Source of the DNA: JABDMH01 sp965223165
GTDB taxonomy: Bacteria; Bacteroidota; Bacteroidia; Chitinophagales; Saprospiraceae
NCBI GenBank assembly: GCA_965223165.1
Contig: CBDCVQ010000018.1
Span: 558,001-622,000, forward strand
Reading direction: 5' to 3'
Length of the DNA: 64,000 nt
How positions within the stretch are numbered: position 1 is the first letter of the stretch; every line of letters starts with the position of its first letter. The notes under the pieces were generated by a model. The model worked only from the letters and a program-made list of their open reading frames with translations. It had not been told where the DNA came from and did not search any database. Positions 1 through 9,600 of the stretch are shown here, in pieces. Position numbers and translations under genes: made by a program.

Positions 1-32
1 AGATATCCTAACGCTATACGACGGAGTCCCCT

Positions 33-257
33 TTAAGGCTCATCCTCCTGCGCATCCAGCCTGTTCATCGCCTCCATTTTTTCTTGTAAGTCACATCTGC
101 GAAGTGCGTCGGGCAGACTACGGATCATCTCATATAGTTTAGTGAAATCCGGGTCGGATTGTAACCTCTCCCGCACAACTTTTTTTTCGCTGTCGGCTAA
201 GATTCCAGTCAGATAGGCTTCTATGAGAAGGATATCTTGGGTGTGTATACTATCCAT
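33..257 (-). CDS. Small anti-sigma-like N-terminal domain protein (74 aa)
   Basis: A 74-residue protein with the pattern IEAYLTGILADSEKKVVRE near its start. This resembles the N-terminal helix-turn-helix segment of Bacteroidota anti-sigma-like proteins, where an I/L-E-x-Y-L-x-G-x-L core is followed by an acidic helix (L-x-x-D-P-x-F). Those proteins normally continue into a membrane segment. This one stops after an acidic DAQEDEP tail and has no hydrophobic stretch, so it is either a short cytoplasmic form or a truncated copy. No partner sigma gene is visible; anything downstream lies outside the window. The start ATG at 255-257 is the first in frame. Function is inferred from the short motif only. 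Confidence 0.5.
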   Translation of the reverse strand: MDSIHTQDILLIEAYLTGILADSEKKVVRERLQSDPDFTKLYEMIRSLPDALRRCDLQEKMEAMNRLDAQEDEP

Positions 258-658
258 AAGGGTGTCTTTGAGTGCAACCTTTTGATGGCCTTCAAGGTCG
301 TCCCTTCCATCTTATTGATCTGTGGGAGACTTGGTAACCTATTATATGACGCTTTTTTCATCTATCATCATATCTCGGCCCTCCTTTTGGGCTATGCACG
401 GACACCATTGCACACTCCCGGATTGATATGGTTCGCACTGTCCATGCGTACACATTTCATTGTAAGGTGCTTTCCCAGCAACCTTTAGCGGCATATGTTA
501 AAGTTTCTCTCGAATACCCGCAAACAAGGGTACCCTACCCAACGAAATGCCGTTCGCTTGACGTTATTTTCTTAACTTGTTGTACTTCTATAAACCCGTT
601 GCGACCCGTATTTAGGCGTCTTCAGGCCCGGCTGCGCCGTCTCAGGTCCAACCATAAT
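258..658. other. Intergenic, no supported gene
   Basis: About 400 bases between the minus-strand anti-sigma-like gene and the small plus-strand gene at 659. Open frames exist on the plus strand but their translations are low-complexity and cysteine-rich, with no recognisable motif. The stretch probably holds the promoter of the minus-strand gene. I see no RNA gene, hairpin or repeat in it. Confidence 0.4.
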
Positions 659-886
659 ATGCCCGATATGGCACTCGTGCTACCTAAACATCAGATCCGA
701 GACTTCGACGACTACCGCCATTGGTTGTGCCAAAGTGGACAACGCTACTACGAGCAGGTCTGGTCCTTCCGAAACAAGGAGAAACTGCTCCAGGAGTATG
801 TGGCTGTATGCTATGCCAAAAAGATCCCCGTCAAGATCAATCCCCCTAGTCATTTGACAGCCGAAAGACTGTCGAAAAAGAATTAA
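659..886 (+). CDS. Hypothetical protein, 75 aa
   Basis: Unrecognised small protein. The frame is open further upstream, but the part before 659 reads like non-coding sequence (cysteine-rich and irregular). From the ATG at 659 the composition becomes protein-like: a charged, aromatic-rich helical segment (KHQIRDFDDYRHWLCQ, then YYEQVWSFRNKEKLLQEYV) and a basic tail. A second ATG at 668 is equally possible. No signal peptide or membrane segment is present. It lies about 550 bases upstream of the nuclease/CHAT pair on the same strand, but the gap makes co-transcription uncertain. No function is assigned. Confidence 0.45.
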   Translation: MPDMALVLPKHQIRDFDDYRHWLCQSGQRYYEQVWSFRNKEKLLQEYVAVCYAKKIPVKINPPSHLTAERLSKKN

Positions 887-1440
887 TCTACGCGAGGGTG
901 GTCACCGGCCACCCTCGCTCATGGAGAATGAATCCAGATCCAGGTGCTTCGATCTGTCATCTGAGCCTGTGACTTTCTGCCTCATCGTGCGTGTGGCAAA
1001 CCATGCGCCGGCAGCTGCCCAACAGCTATCTGGGGGCCTGGGATCTGACGGCGACGACGAGATGCGCAACCGTATTCTCCACTGATAACTTTCCGTGTGG
1101 ACCGTGGACCGTGAACCGCACCGCACCGCTCAACCAAGGCAATCGCATTATCAAGGCTTCAGGGTGACAGCAAACTGGCAATGGCGTTTGGCGGGGACGC
1201 CAAGCGCGGCCTGATCTGGGCTGCGTGGCCCATTGAGGCTGGTTGCGGTTGGAATAGACTCATGGCCGTGTCAGCGTCCTCGCATGACACAAACCAGCAA
1301 GGTTAGGCCCGGGAGTAGTCGTCCTAAGTGTGTTCATCCATTAAGATAGGGCATCTTGCCGGTTGCCCTGGCCGCTCAACAATTAGCGTACATGGTTTGA
1401 CAAATGTTCCGTACCTTATTCTGCCCAAAAAAGCAGCCTT
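887..1440. other. Intergenic with hairpin repeat
   Basis: Non-coding stretch of about 550 bases before the nuclease gene. It contains a palindromic repeat (see 1184-1207) and, from about 1263 to 1303, a segment resembling 12281-12321 (both begin ggccgtg and share tgacac and gcaag at matching spacing). It presumably also contains the nuclease/CHAT promoter, but I could not identify a convincing -33/-7 pair. Confidence 0.4.
1184..1207. repeat. Intergenic hairpin repeat, copy 1
   Basis: A 10-bp stem (1184-1193 with 1198-1207, one G-T wobble) closed by a GGGA loop. A related hairpin with the same outer arm GCGTTTGGC occurs at 12219-12242, again in an intergenic gap. The two copies differ in the right arm and the loop but both keep pairing. 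This suggests an inverted-repeat family of the REP/MITE kind or a structured RNA, not chance identity. Confidence 0.55.
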
Positions 1441-2391
1441 ATGTCCACCTCCGATCAGTCCGGATACCAGTCAGATTTTCTCGGAGCAGATGTACCTTTC
1501 CCCCTTATTCCAGCGGACGTGCAAAGTCAGCTGGCACACTTGGTAGATGAGCCGTCGTCGTACGAGATCACCTATCCCAAGTACAGTGTTGTGCAGCATG
1601 CGGTACGCAGATTCCCACTGTTCACGGCATCCAATGTAGCGGGGGGTGACTTTAAGCGCCTACCACGCAAAGAGCTTTTTCATGGCACCGACAAGTGGTC
1701 GATGGAGTCCCGGATCGAGTCGGATGCCCAGTGGGGTTCGGCCCTCTACCGGGCGGACCACAGTGATTTTGACAAGGGGCACATGACCAAGCGCGAGGAT
1801 GTACAGTGGGGCCTTTCTGACGACGAAGCCGCCGACGCTGCCAGGCACACTTTCTTTTATACCAATGCAGCCCCCCAGCACAAGAAGGTCAACCGGTCCA
1901 TCTGGCGCAAGATTGAGGATTACATCTTAAAGACGGAAGCGGTAGGTGACCGGCAGCGGATCAACGTCTTCACCGGCCCGGTAATGGATGAAGAAGATCC
2001 GGTATTTGTCACACCAGTCAAGGATGCTACGATCCAACTGCCTACGCTCTTTTGGAAAGTGGTCTACTACCTCCGGGAGGATGGTGAGCTGGCGCGAGTG
2101 GCCTTCTTGGTAGGGCAGAAATACCTACTGGAGAAATTCAAGATTGTCCGCCGTCAGCCGCCTAAAAAGAAGGCGACCCGGGCTCGATTTCTCAATTTCA
2201 GCCAAGCCCAGACTTACCAGATCGACGTGCCGCTGGTGGAGGAGCTCACCAGACTGACATTTCCCCCCGCCATTGATGCATTTACCGATGAGCGACCCAA
2301 GGCACTGATTTTAAAGAATGTCAACGTACGCAAGAGAAAGCGACCAGGGGAGGCCGAAGAACCCGGTGAAATCTTGGGACTGACGCTCTAG
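1441..2391 (+). CDS. DNA/RNA non-specific endonuclease (NUC1 family)
   Basis: 316-residue Endonuclease_NS (beta-beta-alpha metal) nuclease predicted to cut DNA and RNA. The motif D111-K-G-H114 corresponds to the family DRGH signature, with H114 the general base. It is followed by FYTNAAPQ (140-146) and VNRSIWRKIED (150-160), where N151 is the expected metal-binding Asn and E159 the conserved Glu; the strand INVFTGPV (174-181) is also typical. There is no signal peptide, unlike secreted Serratia-type nucleases, so the enzyme should stay in the cytoplasm, where it would be self-toxic unless restrained. The C-terminus is lysine/arginine-rich (RKRKRP, 297-302). The stop is 25 bases before the CHAT protease gene on the same strand, so the two are probably one operon. 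Activation by the neighbouring protease is inference. Confidence 0.88.
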   Translation: MSTSDQSGYQSDFLGADVPFPLIPADVQSQLAHLVDEPSSYEITYPKYSVVQHAVRRFPLFTASNVAGGDFKRLPRKELFHGTDKWSMESRIESDAQWGSALYRADHSDFDKGHMTKREDVQWGLSDDEAADAARHTFFYTNAAPQHKKVNRSIWRKIEDYILKTEAVGDRQRINVFTGPVMDEEDPVFVTPVKDATIQLPTLFWKVVYYLREDGELARVAFLVGQKYLLEKFKIVRRQPPKKKATRARFLNFSQAQTYQIDVPLVEELTRLTFPPAIDAFTDERPKALILKNVNVRKRKRPGEAEEPGEILGLTL

Positions 2392-2416
2392 TCGCTCTCG
2401 CAAAGCCAAACATACT

Positions 2417-3364
2417 ATGTCCATCAGCAAGACTTCTATCATCCGATTGTTTAGCACTGACAAGCTCGAAGAGGGCATGCATGATCTTGTGGTGCTGGCG
2501 GAGCACTACGATCCACATCTGCACAATAAGGTGTTGGCCCAAAAGGGTCGGCTTGCGGCGTTCAACAATACGCTGGACGAAGGCATCCTCACTCCGGCCG
2601 AAATCACGCGTGAGCGCAATGTACTGCGCAACGCATTCATCCGCATCGTCGAGCGTCATGTGGCTGACGACTGGTCCATCAGCGATGCACCAGACAGGGC
2701 CCCGGGCGAAGGTCAAGAGGTCGCGCCCAGCGAGACCGGCAGAACGGCTCCCGGCGCAGGGGGCAGTGTACCAGCTACGCAAAAGCATATCCTCATCCTC
2801 CAGGCCAATCCACGGGACACGGTGAGTCTGCGGGTGGGCGAAGAGGTAAGAAAGATAAAGGATGAGCTGGCACGAACTGCTCAACGGGATCGATTTAGCA
2901 TCATCAGCGAGCCCGCCGTACGGATCCACACGATCACTGGGGCCATGCAGCGTGTACGACCGCAGATTGTACACTTTTCCGGGCACGGTGCCGGCGTGGA
3001 GGGAATCAGCATCGAAAACGAAATCGGTGAAGAAGAACTCTTCCCCAACGAAGGCCTCGAAAGGCTGTTCCGACTGTTTGGCCCCACCACCGAGTGCCTC
3101 CTGCTCAATGCTTGCTACTCTGAAGAGCAGGCCAAGGTCATCGCCAAGCACGTACCCTATGTCATCGGCATGAATGATGAGATTGACGATGATGCATCCA
3201 TCGATTTTGCGGTGGGCTTTTACCAGAGTCTAGGTGAGGGTAATGACATCGAATTTGCCTTTGAGATCGCCATGATCAACATCTCTGTCCACCTCACAGA
3301 GGCCAACAAGCCGGTGCTTTGGAAAGACGGCCAGCCAAATGTTTCGATGTCAGAAGAGGATTGA
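2417..3364 (+). CDS. CHAT-domain protease with N-terminal effector-associated domain
   Basis: 315-residue protein in two parts. Residues 1-85 are an all-helical segment (IIRLFSTDKLEEGMHDLVVL, then LAAFNNTLDEGILTPAEIT) matching the pattern of effector-associated, death-like domains (EAD11-like), which act as homotypic adaptors in bacterial conflict systems. After a Pro/Gly/Glu-rich linker (about 90-120), residues 122-300 form a CHAT (caspase-HetF-associated TPR) cysteine peptidase: ILILQANP start, VHFSGHG with catalytic H190, and LLNACYS with catalytic C233. Both catalytic residues are intact. It follows the nuclease gene by 25 bases. By family knowledge such proteases are recruited by NTPase sensors carrying a matching domain; no such sensor gene lies in this window. 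Confidence 0.85.
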   Translation: MSISKTSIIRLFSTDKLEEGMHDLVVLAEHYDPHLHNKVLAQKGRLAAFNNTLDEGILTPAEITRERNVLRNAFIRIVERHVADDWSISDAPDRAPGEGQEVAPSETGRTAPGAGGSVPATQKHILILQANPRDTVSLRVGEEVRKIKDELARTAQRDRFSIISEPAVRIHTITGAMQRVRPQIVHFSGHGAGVEGISIENEIGEEELFPNEGLERLFRLFGPTTECLLLNACYSEEQAKVIAKHVPYVIGMNDEIDDDASIDFAVGFYQSLGEGNDIEFAFEIAMINISVHLTEANKPVLWKDGQPNVSMSEED

Positions 3365-3406
3365 GGGGGGGCAAGTTGAGCCAACGGTTTATACCAAATT
3401 GAGGTC

Positions 3407-4705
3407 CTATTCGATTTTGAGCACCAGTTCCCTTTGGTGGATTCCCTCGTGAAATAGTTCAACGACATAGGCAGCCGATGGGAGTAGAGACAGGTCTATG
3501 ACGCCGCTTTGCACCACCCCGGTCGCTAAACTCCGTCCAGCAATACCCGCAATGTGATAGGATGCTGCGGCTAGGTCACTGTGTCGCACGAAGAGTACAC
3601 CCGAAGTCGGATTGGGATAGAAGAGACTTTGGCCGCGCAGGCCGGGCTGGGTATTGATGCCTGGCCCAGGGCACTGCATGCGCACTTCCTGCACCGTCTG
3701 GCAACCCTGTGCGTTCAGACGAATCGTAGCGGTGCCCTCTTCCGCCCTCAAGAAATCACAGATGCTACGCACCGAACAGTCGGCTAGCTGCGGGGACTCC
3801 AGGAGGACAAGCTCTGTGATACTTCGGTGATCAATACTGTCGATGCCGGTGAGCCTCAACAATCCTCCATTGTTGAAGACCTGGAGCAGGCCACCAATTT
3901 CTGTCAAAGCCTGCAGTCCATTGAAGTCTACCAGTGACTGCAGGTTGACGACGAGCATGTTGCTGCCCACGGAGCGCAATGCGTTGAGCCCTTGAAAGTC
4001 TGCCAACAACGGATTATTGTCGACGATCAGATCCTCTCCGATCGCAGTCAGATGATGCAAGCCGAGCAAGCTGCGGAGATTGGAGTTGTCCTTGACCAGC
4101 AGCTCCTTGCCAATGTATGCCAGTTGCTCCAGACCGGACAAATCCCTTAATCCGGCATTAGAGGTGAGGATCAAGTGCTGCCCAATACGTTGTAGTTGTT
4201 GCAATCCCTCCAAGTTGACGAGGAGATCATTATCCGTCAGGGTCAGGTCTCCGCCTACGAAGGTGAGTTGGGACAGGCCGGCAAGATTGATCAGGGAGCT
4301 ATTGCGAGCTACCCGCAGACTTAGCTCAATCTCCCCGATGCCCATCAGTGCATCGACATGGCTAAGAGCTTGGTTGGAAGAGATTCGGATGCCACTCACC
4401 GATCGCAGCCCCTCCAGTCCGGCGAGCGAATGGAGCGCCTGATTGTCGCTGATCTGCAAGGTACCGGCGATCTCAGCGATCTGCTTCAAGGGGGACAACG
4501 AAGCGATGGCTCCAGGCTCGGCCTCCTGAATAATCAGGTCGCCTGACACCTGTGTGCATTTAGGAAATTGTGTGGGAAATGCCTCGATTTCTGACTGCCA
4601 CGCAAATGTCAGGTCCCCGGTCGGACAAGCCTGACCCATTATCTGAGCCCTGGCACTACTGACCAGTGCCAGTAGAAGAATCAAACTCCTTGGTAATCGA
4701 TGCAT
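3407..4705 (-). CDS. Secreted LRR/receptor-L-like protein with T9SS tail
   Basis: 432 residues from the ATG at 4703-4705 (an in-frame ATG at 4732 would lengthen the N-region). Residues 1-21 are a signal peptide ending SSARAQ. Then come about 12 irregular leucine-rich repeats (units like LEGLQQLQRIGQHLILTSN and LSGLEQLAYIG), as in the receptor-L/BspA-like class of surface proteins. The C-terminal ~75 residues (FYPNPTSGVLFVRH... ending VLKIE) are a T9SS type A sorting domain, so the mature protein should cross the outer membrane and be anchored or released. It lies downstream of the locus A susD but is separated from it by a strong hairpin. The ligand is unknown; repeats of this sort usually mediate protein binding. 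Confidence 0.8.
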   Translation of the reverse strand: MHRLPRSLILLLALVSSARAQIMGQACPTGDLTFAWQSEIEAFPTQFPKCTQVSGDLIIQEAEPGAIASLSPLKQIAEIAGTLQISDNQALHSLAGLEGLRSVSGIRISSNQALSHVDALMGIGEIELSLRVARNSSLINLAGLSQLTFVGGDLTLTDNDLLVNLEGLQQLQRIGQHLILTSNAGLRDLSGLEQLAYIGKELLVKDNSNLRSLLGLHHLTAIGEDLIVDNNPLLADFQGLNALRSVGSNMLVVNLQSLVDFNGLQALTEIGGLLQVFNNGGLLRLTGIDSIDHRSITELVLLESPQLADCSVRSICDFLRAEEGTATIRLNAQGCQTVQEVRMQCPGPGINTQPGLRGQSLFYPNPTSGVLFVRHSDLAAASYHIAGIAGRSLATGVVQSGVIDLSLLPSAAYVVELFHEGIHQRELVLKIE

Positions 4706-4737
4706 TCGTGGAAAAGTGGCATGCGCCTGCATAAGAA

Positions 4738-4766
4738 GGGACCACAGCGCTGATCACTGTGGTCCC
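4738..4766 (-). terminator. Rho-independent terminator after locus A susD
   Basis: Perfect 10-bp inverted repeat (4738-4747 with 4757-4766) and a 9-base loop, 72 bases past the susD stop and just before the LRR gene start. Read on the minus strand, the stem is followed by TTCTT. It probably ends the susC-susD transcript and insulates the LRR gene. Confidence 0.6.
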
Positions 4767-4837
4767 AGATCTACTGCTCAATGTCTACTGAGTGAGTATG
4801 ATTCTTCGTTCTGAAAGATGGATGCTCAGCTCATATC

Positions 4838-6616
4838 CTACCATCCTGGATTCTGTTTGATGTTTGGATTCTGCGAAATCACACTAAGCGGTACCGGCCA
4901 GAGATAGTGCTTGCTTTCATCGAAAACAGGACCTTCCCAGTCTGTGCCCTTGTACACATCAATGTAGGGAACACCATCGACCATCGAAGTCTGGATGTTG
5001 GCGTTTTCATATCGTGCGACCGCTGCATCATCAAATCGAATGCCATAGTCCGGCTGCTCCAGCTTCTTCCCTTGCTTCCATCTCCGTAGGTCGTCGTAAC
5101 GGTGGCCCTCCATAAACAGCTCTACCCTGCGCTCCCTCCGGATCTCCACGATCAAGGCAGATACACCATCGTTCGCATAGCGAGGATCCATTTGCACGTC
5201 GTCCATGACCAGGTGCGGCATACCCACGCGGTCCCGCAACAGATTGATACTATTGTCCAGGTCACCTTGGGTGATCACACCGAGCTCCGCCTGGGCTTCT
5301 GCAAAAATGAGGAGCACCTCACCAAATCGCAGGATGATGGCTGGCGTATCGGAGGTATTGTAAGTCGCATGCGCCGTGTTGACTTCGTAGACCTTAATGA
5401 TGTGATAGCCGGTCTCAATGCGTTGGCCACCCGCCATCCCTGTCAGTCGAGGATACGGCCGCGTATCAAAGTTGCCGTAGCCATAGAAAGCCACATCTTC
5501 CGGATGCAATACGGTTTGCCGCAGTCGCGGATCACGATTGACAAAGACATCTTCGATCTGCGCATCACCCTGGTACAGGGAGGACAATGTGATGGGCAGA
5601 CCATCGGTACACAGGTAGTCCTCGACCATGCTCTTGGTAGCGCCACCATTGTAGCTACGGTGATAACTCTGCACGTGATTGGTAAAGATGCCCCGCTCAT
5701 ACCGGCGCCAGTACATCACCTCCGGATTGCCAGTCAGATCGGCAGGCATGCGGTGGATGGCATTGTAGTCATGATCGGGATCTCCCGACGAGTACAGGCT
5801 GTAGGGGCCCATATCCATGATCTCCTTGGCCGCACTGGCGGCCTCTTGCAGCCACATCTGGTGGTTGGAACCCCCGTGGTATTTCTGCCACGTGCCTTCA
5901 AAGAGACATATTCTCGCCTTGACCAGCAAGGCTGCCCATCGGTTCAGTCGTCCCGGGCCACCACCATCCCCCCAATCGTCGGGCAGGTTTGTCGTGGCAA
6001 AGTTCAGGTCAGCTAAGACATTGGCCATGACCTCAGCTCGCGGGGTACGTGCAGCGTTGAGCTCCTCTGAGTCAATATTCAGCTCGCGATCCAACCAAGG
6101 AGCATCGCCAAACTTGGAGACCTTGTCAGCATAAAACCAAGCTCTAAAAAACCTAGCCTCTGCTGCATAGATGTCCTTGATGTCTTGCGTCACTTGGGCC
6201 CGGTCGTAATTGGCCAAGCCGATATTGATGGTCCGAATAAATTCCCAACCATCGTCTCGATAGCCAAACCACTGTGGGCTGGAAGGCACATTGTGCTTGC
6301 CGGCCCGTACCTGCTGGTAACGCGTGTGCCTGGAATGGCGAGGGGCGATGTTGTCCGTAAATTCGTCGAGGTACCATATACCCCATCGGTGACTGCTGAA
6401 ACCGTTGTGGTGTCCCATCAAGATGGGCACGTCATTGTCATTTCTAGCCAAATCATAAATGCGATTATTATACACCTTGAGGTCGTTCTCTGTGTTCCAG
6501 AACGTTTCGGCACTGATCTCATCTAGTGGTGCCCGCTCCAGAAAATCATCATTGCAGCTGAAAGCCAGGAAAGCTACAACTATGAGTAAGCGATAGATTT
6601 TTAATTGATTATTCAT
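4838..6616 (-). CDS. susD: SusD/RagB-family nutrient-binding lipoprotein (locus A)
   Basis: 592-residue outer-membrane lipoprotein. The N-terminus MNNQLKIYRLLIVVAFLAFS ends in a lipobox, with C21 as the lipidated cysteine. The sequence then follows the SusD pattern: FLERAPLDEISAETFW early, the TPR-like core (ARFFRAWFYADKVSKFGDAPW), the RRERRVELFMEGHRYDDLRRW segment near residue 500, and an end LSVISQNPNIKQNPGW. It binds oligosaccharides or other oligomers at the cell surface and sits as a lid on its SusC partner. The start is 19 bases after the susC stop, so the two are co-transcribed. The substrate cannot be read from the sequence, and no glycosidase lies next to this pair. Confidence 0.93.
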   Translation of the reverse strand: MNNQLKIYRLLIVVAFLAFSCNDDFLERAPLDEISAETFWNTENDLKVYNNRIYDLARNDNDVPILMGHHNGFSSHRWGIWYLDEFTDNIAPRHSRHTRYQQVRAGKHNVPSSPQWFGYRDDGWEFIRTINIGLANYDRAQVTQDIKDIYAAEARFFRAWFYADKVSKFGDAPWLDRELNIDSEELNAARTPRAEVMANVLADLNFATTNLPDDWGDGGGPGRLNRWAALLVKARICLFEGTWQKYHGGSNHQMWLQEAASAAKEIMDMGPYSLYSSGDPDHDYNAIHRMPADLTGNPEVMYWRRYERGIFTNHVQSYHRSYNGGATKSMVEDYLCTDGLPITLSSLYQGDAQIEDVFVNRDPRLRQTVLHPEDVAFYGYGNFDTRPYPRLTGMAGGQRIETGYHIIKVYEVNTAHATYNTSDTPAIILRFGEVLLIFAEAQAELGVITQGDLDNSINLLRDRVGMPHLVMDDVQMDPRYANDGVSALIVEIRRERRVELFMEGHRYDDLRRWKQGKKLEQPDYGIRFDDAAVARYENANIQTSMVDGVPYIDVYKGTDWEGPVFDESKHYLWPVPLSVISQNPNIKQNPGW

Positions 6617-6635
6617 AATTCAACTTCTTTGAGGA

Positions 6636-9600
6636 TTAAAAGGAAACTCTGGCACCAAACGAGAATAGTCGCTGCAGTGGATACTCCACGGCACCATTAT
6701 TATCAAATTCCTCCGCTAATACATTTCGCCGCAGATATTCCGGATCCAATGGCTTTCTAATCTTGGTAGCTTCCCAAAGGTTCATACCGGCTACATACAC
6801 CTGTGCCTCACTGAGTCCGATCTTTCGGATCAAGGTCTGAGGCAGGGTATAACCCAGCGTCAGATTCTTCAATCGAATATAGCTGGCATCTTGCATAAAT
6901 CGAGACTGTCGGATCTTGTTTTTACCATCACGTGTGGAGATGTGCGCCGCGGGAAAATAGGCATCGCGGTTGTCTTCTCTCCAGGTGTCGGTGACATAGT
7001 ACCACTCGGCATGACCGGCATTCCATGGGAAGAAGTAGGTCCAGTTGCCGTCGTTGGGCCAGTAGTCGCGCTTGCCAATGCCCTGGAAGAAAGTCGTCAA
7101 TGAGAAGTTCTTCCAGCTAAGGTCGAGATTGATTCCAAAGCTGTATCGCGGGCTCTCGTTGCCGATAATGCGACGGTCACCCGGATCGCTTAGGGTTTCA
7201 TTACCCGGTCCCACTTCGCCGTCCCCATTGAGATCTGCGTAGCGAATATCGCCGGGTCGCCAGTTAGCTCCTAACCTACTTTGATCGGCCGAGGCGTCCA
7301 CTTCCGCTTGATCTTGAAAGATGCCCACGGTCTCATAACCCCATAGGTCACCGATCTTCTGTCCAACATACCATTCGGACAACGCCCCGGTCGGATTGTC
7401 ATACTTGGTGATTTCGCTCTGCCAGTCAGCCAAAGCCAAAGTGATGCGATAGTTCCAGTCGCCACCGGCGCCAAACCGATCTCTCCAGGTCAGTGCCAGC
7501 TCCCAGCCCTTGGTACGGAGATCCGCTGCATTTTGCTGCGGTGCATCCGTACCCAAGACCGATGGAAACTCCACGTCAGTCAACATATCCTCGGTGTCCC
7601 GCGTGTAGATGTCCAACGAAGCATCCAGCCGCTGGTTTAGCATGGTGATGTCGACACCAAAGTTGCGGGTGATGACCGTTTCCCACGTCAGGCTGGGACT
7701 CACCAAACCAGCGGGTGACACATAGGGGGTCCTAGAACCGCCGGACATGAGGTAGGGAGAAGTACCGATACCCAACGTCGAGATATAAGGATAATAGATT
7801 TGATTGTTGTCCTCATCCTTTAGGATCTGATTGCCCAACGTCCCGTAGGAGGCACGGATTTTCAGGTTATCCAGCCAATCCGATGCACTCGCCAAGAAAG
7901 GCTCTTGGGAGACTCTCCATCCCACCGAAAATGAGGGGAAGAAGCCAAATCGATCGTCCTTCGGAAATCGTGACGTACCGTCATATCGACCATTGGCCTC
8001 AAATAGGTACTTGTCTTTGTAGATGTAGTTGAATCGATAAAAAACACCACGGAGCGACACATGCTCCTTACCGCCATAGGTTTCCTGATTTCCTACGGTC
8101 GCGTTCAGGTCCGTGATCAGCGGAGTGATCAAAGAGAAGGCTTTCGCTCGCTGAAACGTGTACCGTCCCCACTCTTGGTTGAAGCCAACCATACCACGTA
8201 CGTAGTGATCGGTACCCACATCAGGTGTATACTCGGCATAGGTGTTGAAGACATAGTACTGGTCATAGTCATGGCGATTTTCGATAAAGTCCGTGCCACT
8301 AAATCCATTGTCCACGATCAGATTGGTGAGGTCGGCACCCTCGTTGATTACTTCCACTTTGCTTTGCACGTCCTGATAGTTGCGATGGAAGGTGTTGTAT
8401 GAGAAGTTGCCCTTCAGCACCAGGCCCTCGATTGGGGTGATGCTGACACCCTGCGTCAACCACGTATCGTTGATCGTAAAGGTCCGACGGCCACCGTCCC
8501 GGAGGTATGGGAAGAAGTTTGTTCCGCCAAAGTAGTTGCCAATGTACTGTGCATACTGATCACGGTCACCGGGCGTGAGATAGTACTCAAGGTCTGGAAA
8601 CTGGATCTTGTCCAGTGGATGCTGGCGAGCGAGCGTATTGATATTGACATCCCAGTGGTAGAAGGTTGGCTTGTCACTATTGGCGGCATTAAAGACCACC
8701 TTTTCCTCCAGGGTGAGCCAGTCATTGACTTTGAAATCAACCTTGACGATCCCGTTGTATCGCTTGAACTTCTCATTGTTGAAGGGCTTGAGATAGCCGT
8801 CTTTGTTGAGATGCGCCAGGGACACATAGTAAGAGGTCCTTTCGGTCGCACCCGATACACTAAGATCATACTTCTGCTGCGGAGCAAAATCGGTCATGAT
8901 CTTGTTTTGATAATCATTAAAACCGTAGTAGCGGAGCACACCGTCGACGACGCCCCACTCCGGGCCGGTGCCTTCGGAGAAGGCCTTCACCCCCGCCACA
9001 AATTCATCATCGTAGGAGGGCGTGCCGGAGGTGCGTATGTTGGCCGCATTGCGTGCGAGTACAAACTGATACGGATCGGTGATCGGATCCATATGAAAGA
9101 TCGGCTTGGCCGCAGAAAGCTCTGTGCTCAAGGTAATCCTGGCTTTGCCTTCCTTGCCCCGCTTGGTCTCGACTAGGATCACCCCAAATGCGGCTCGGGC
9201 ACCATAGACGGCAGCAGCCGAGGCGTCCTTCAGCACATTGATACTTTCGATATCATTGGGATTAATGCGTTCGAGCGCCATGGGCACTCCGTCGACCAAG
9301 ATCAGCGGGTCACCACCATTGATCGACTCATAACCACGAATGTTAAAGTTGACGCCCTGAGTGGGGTCACCGTTTCGCACGGTCACGTTCATGTTTGGCA
9401 CCAGGCCCTGCAATCCATGCCCGACACTGGCGATCGGTCGACTCTCCAGCACCTCACCGGACAAGGCGGTTACTGCACCGAGTACATTGGCCTTTTTTTG
9501 TGTACCGTAGCCTACCACGACCACCTCATCAAGGGCCGTGGTGCTGGGCGAGAGCGTGACGTCTATCACCGTCCGCCCGTCGACAGCAATCTCTTGGGTC

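Noticed and set aside
428..658. Upstream extension of the small plus-strand gene
   Set aside because: Cys/Pro/Arg-rich irregular translation; composition becomes protein-like only from the ATG at 659.
2321..3151. 276-codon minus-strand frame opposite the nuclease end and CHAT gene
   Set aside because: The plus strand has intact catalytic motifs for both proteins; the antisense translation shows no family pattern.
5102..6016. Long plus-strand open frame opposite the locus A susD
   Set aside because: Its translation is His/Arg/Val-rich with no motifs, and the minus strand encodes a clear SusD; it is an antisense shadow.
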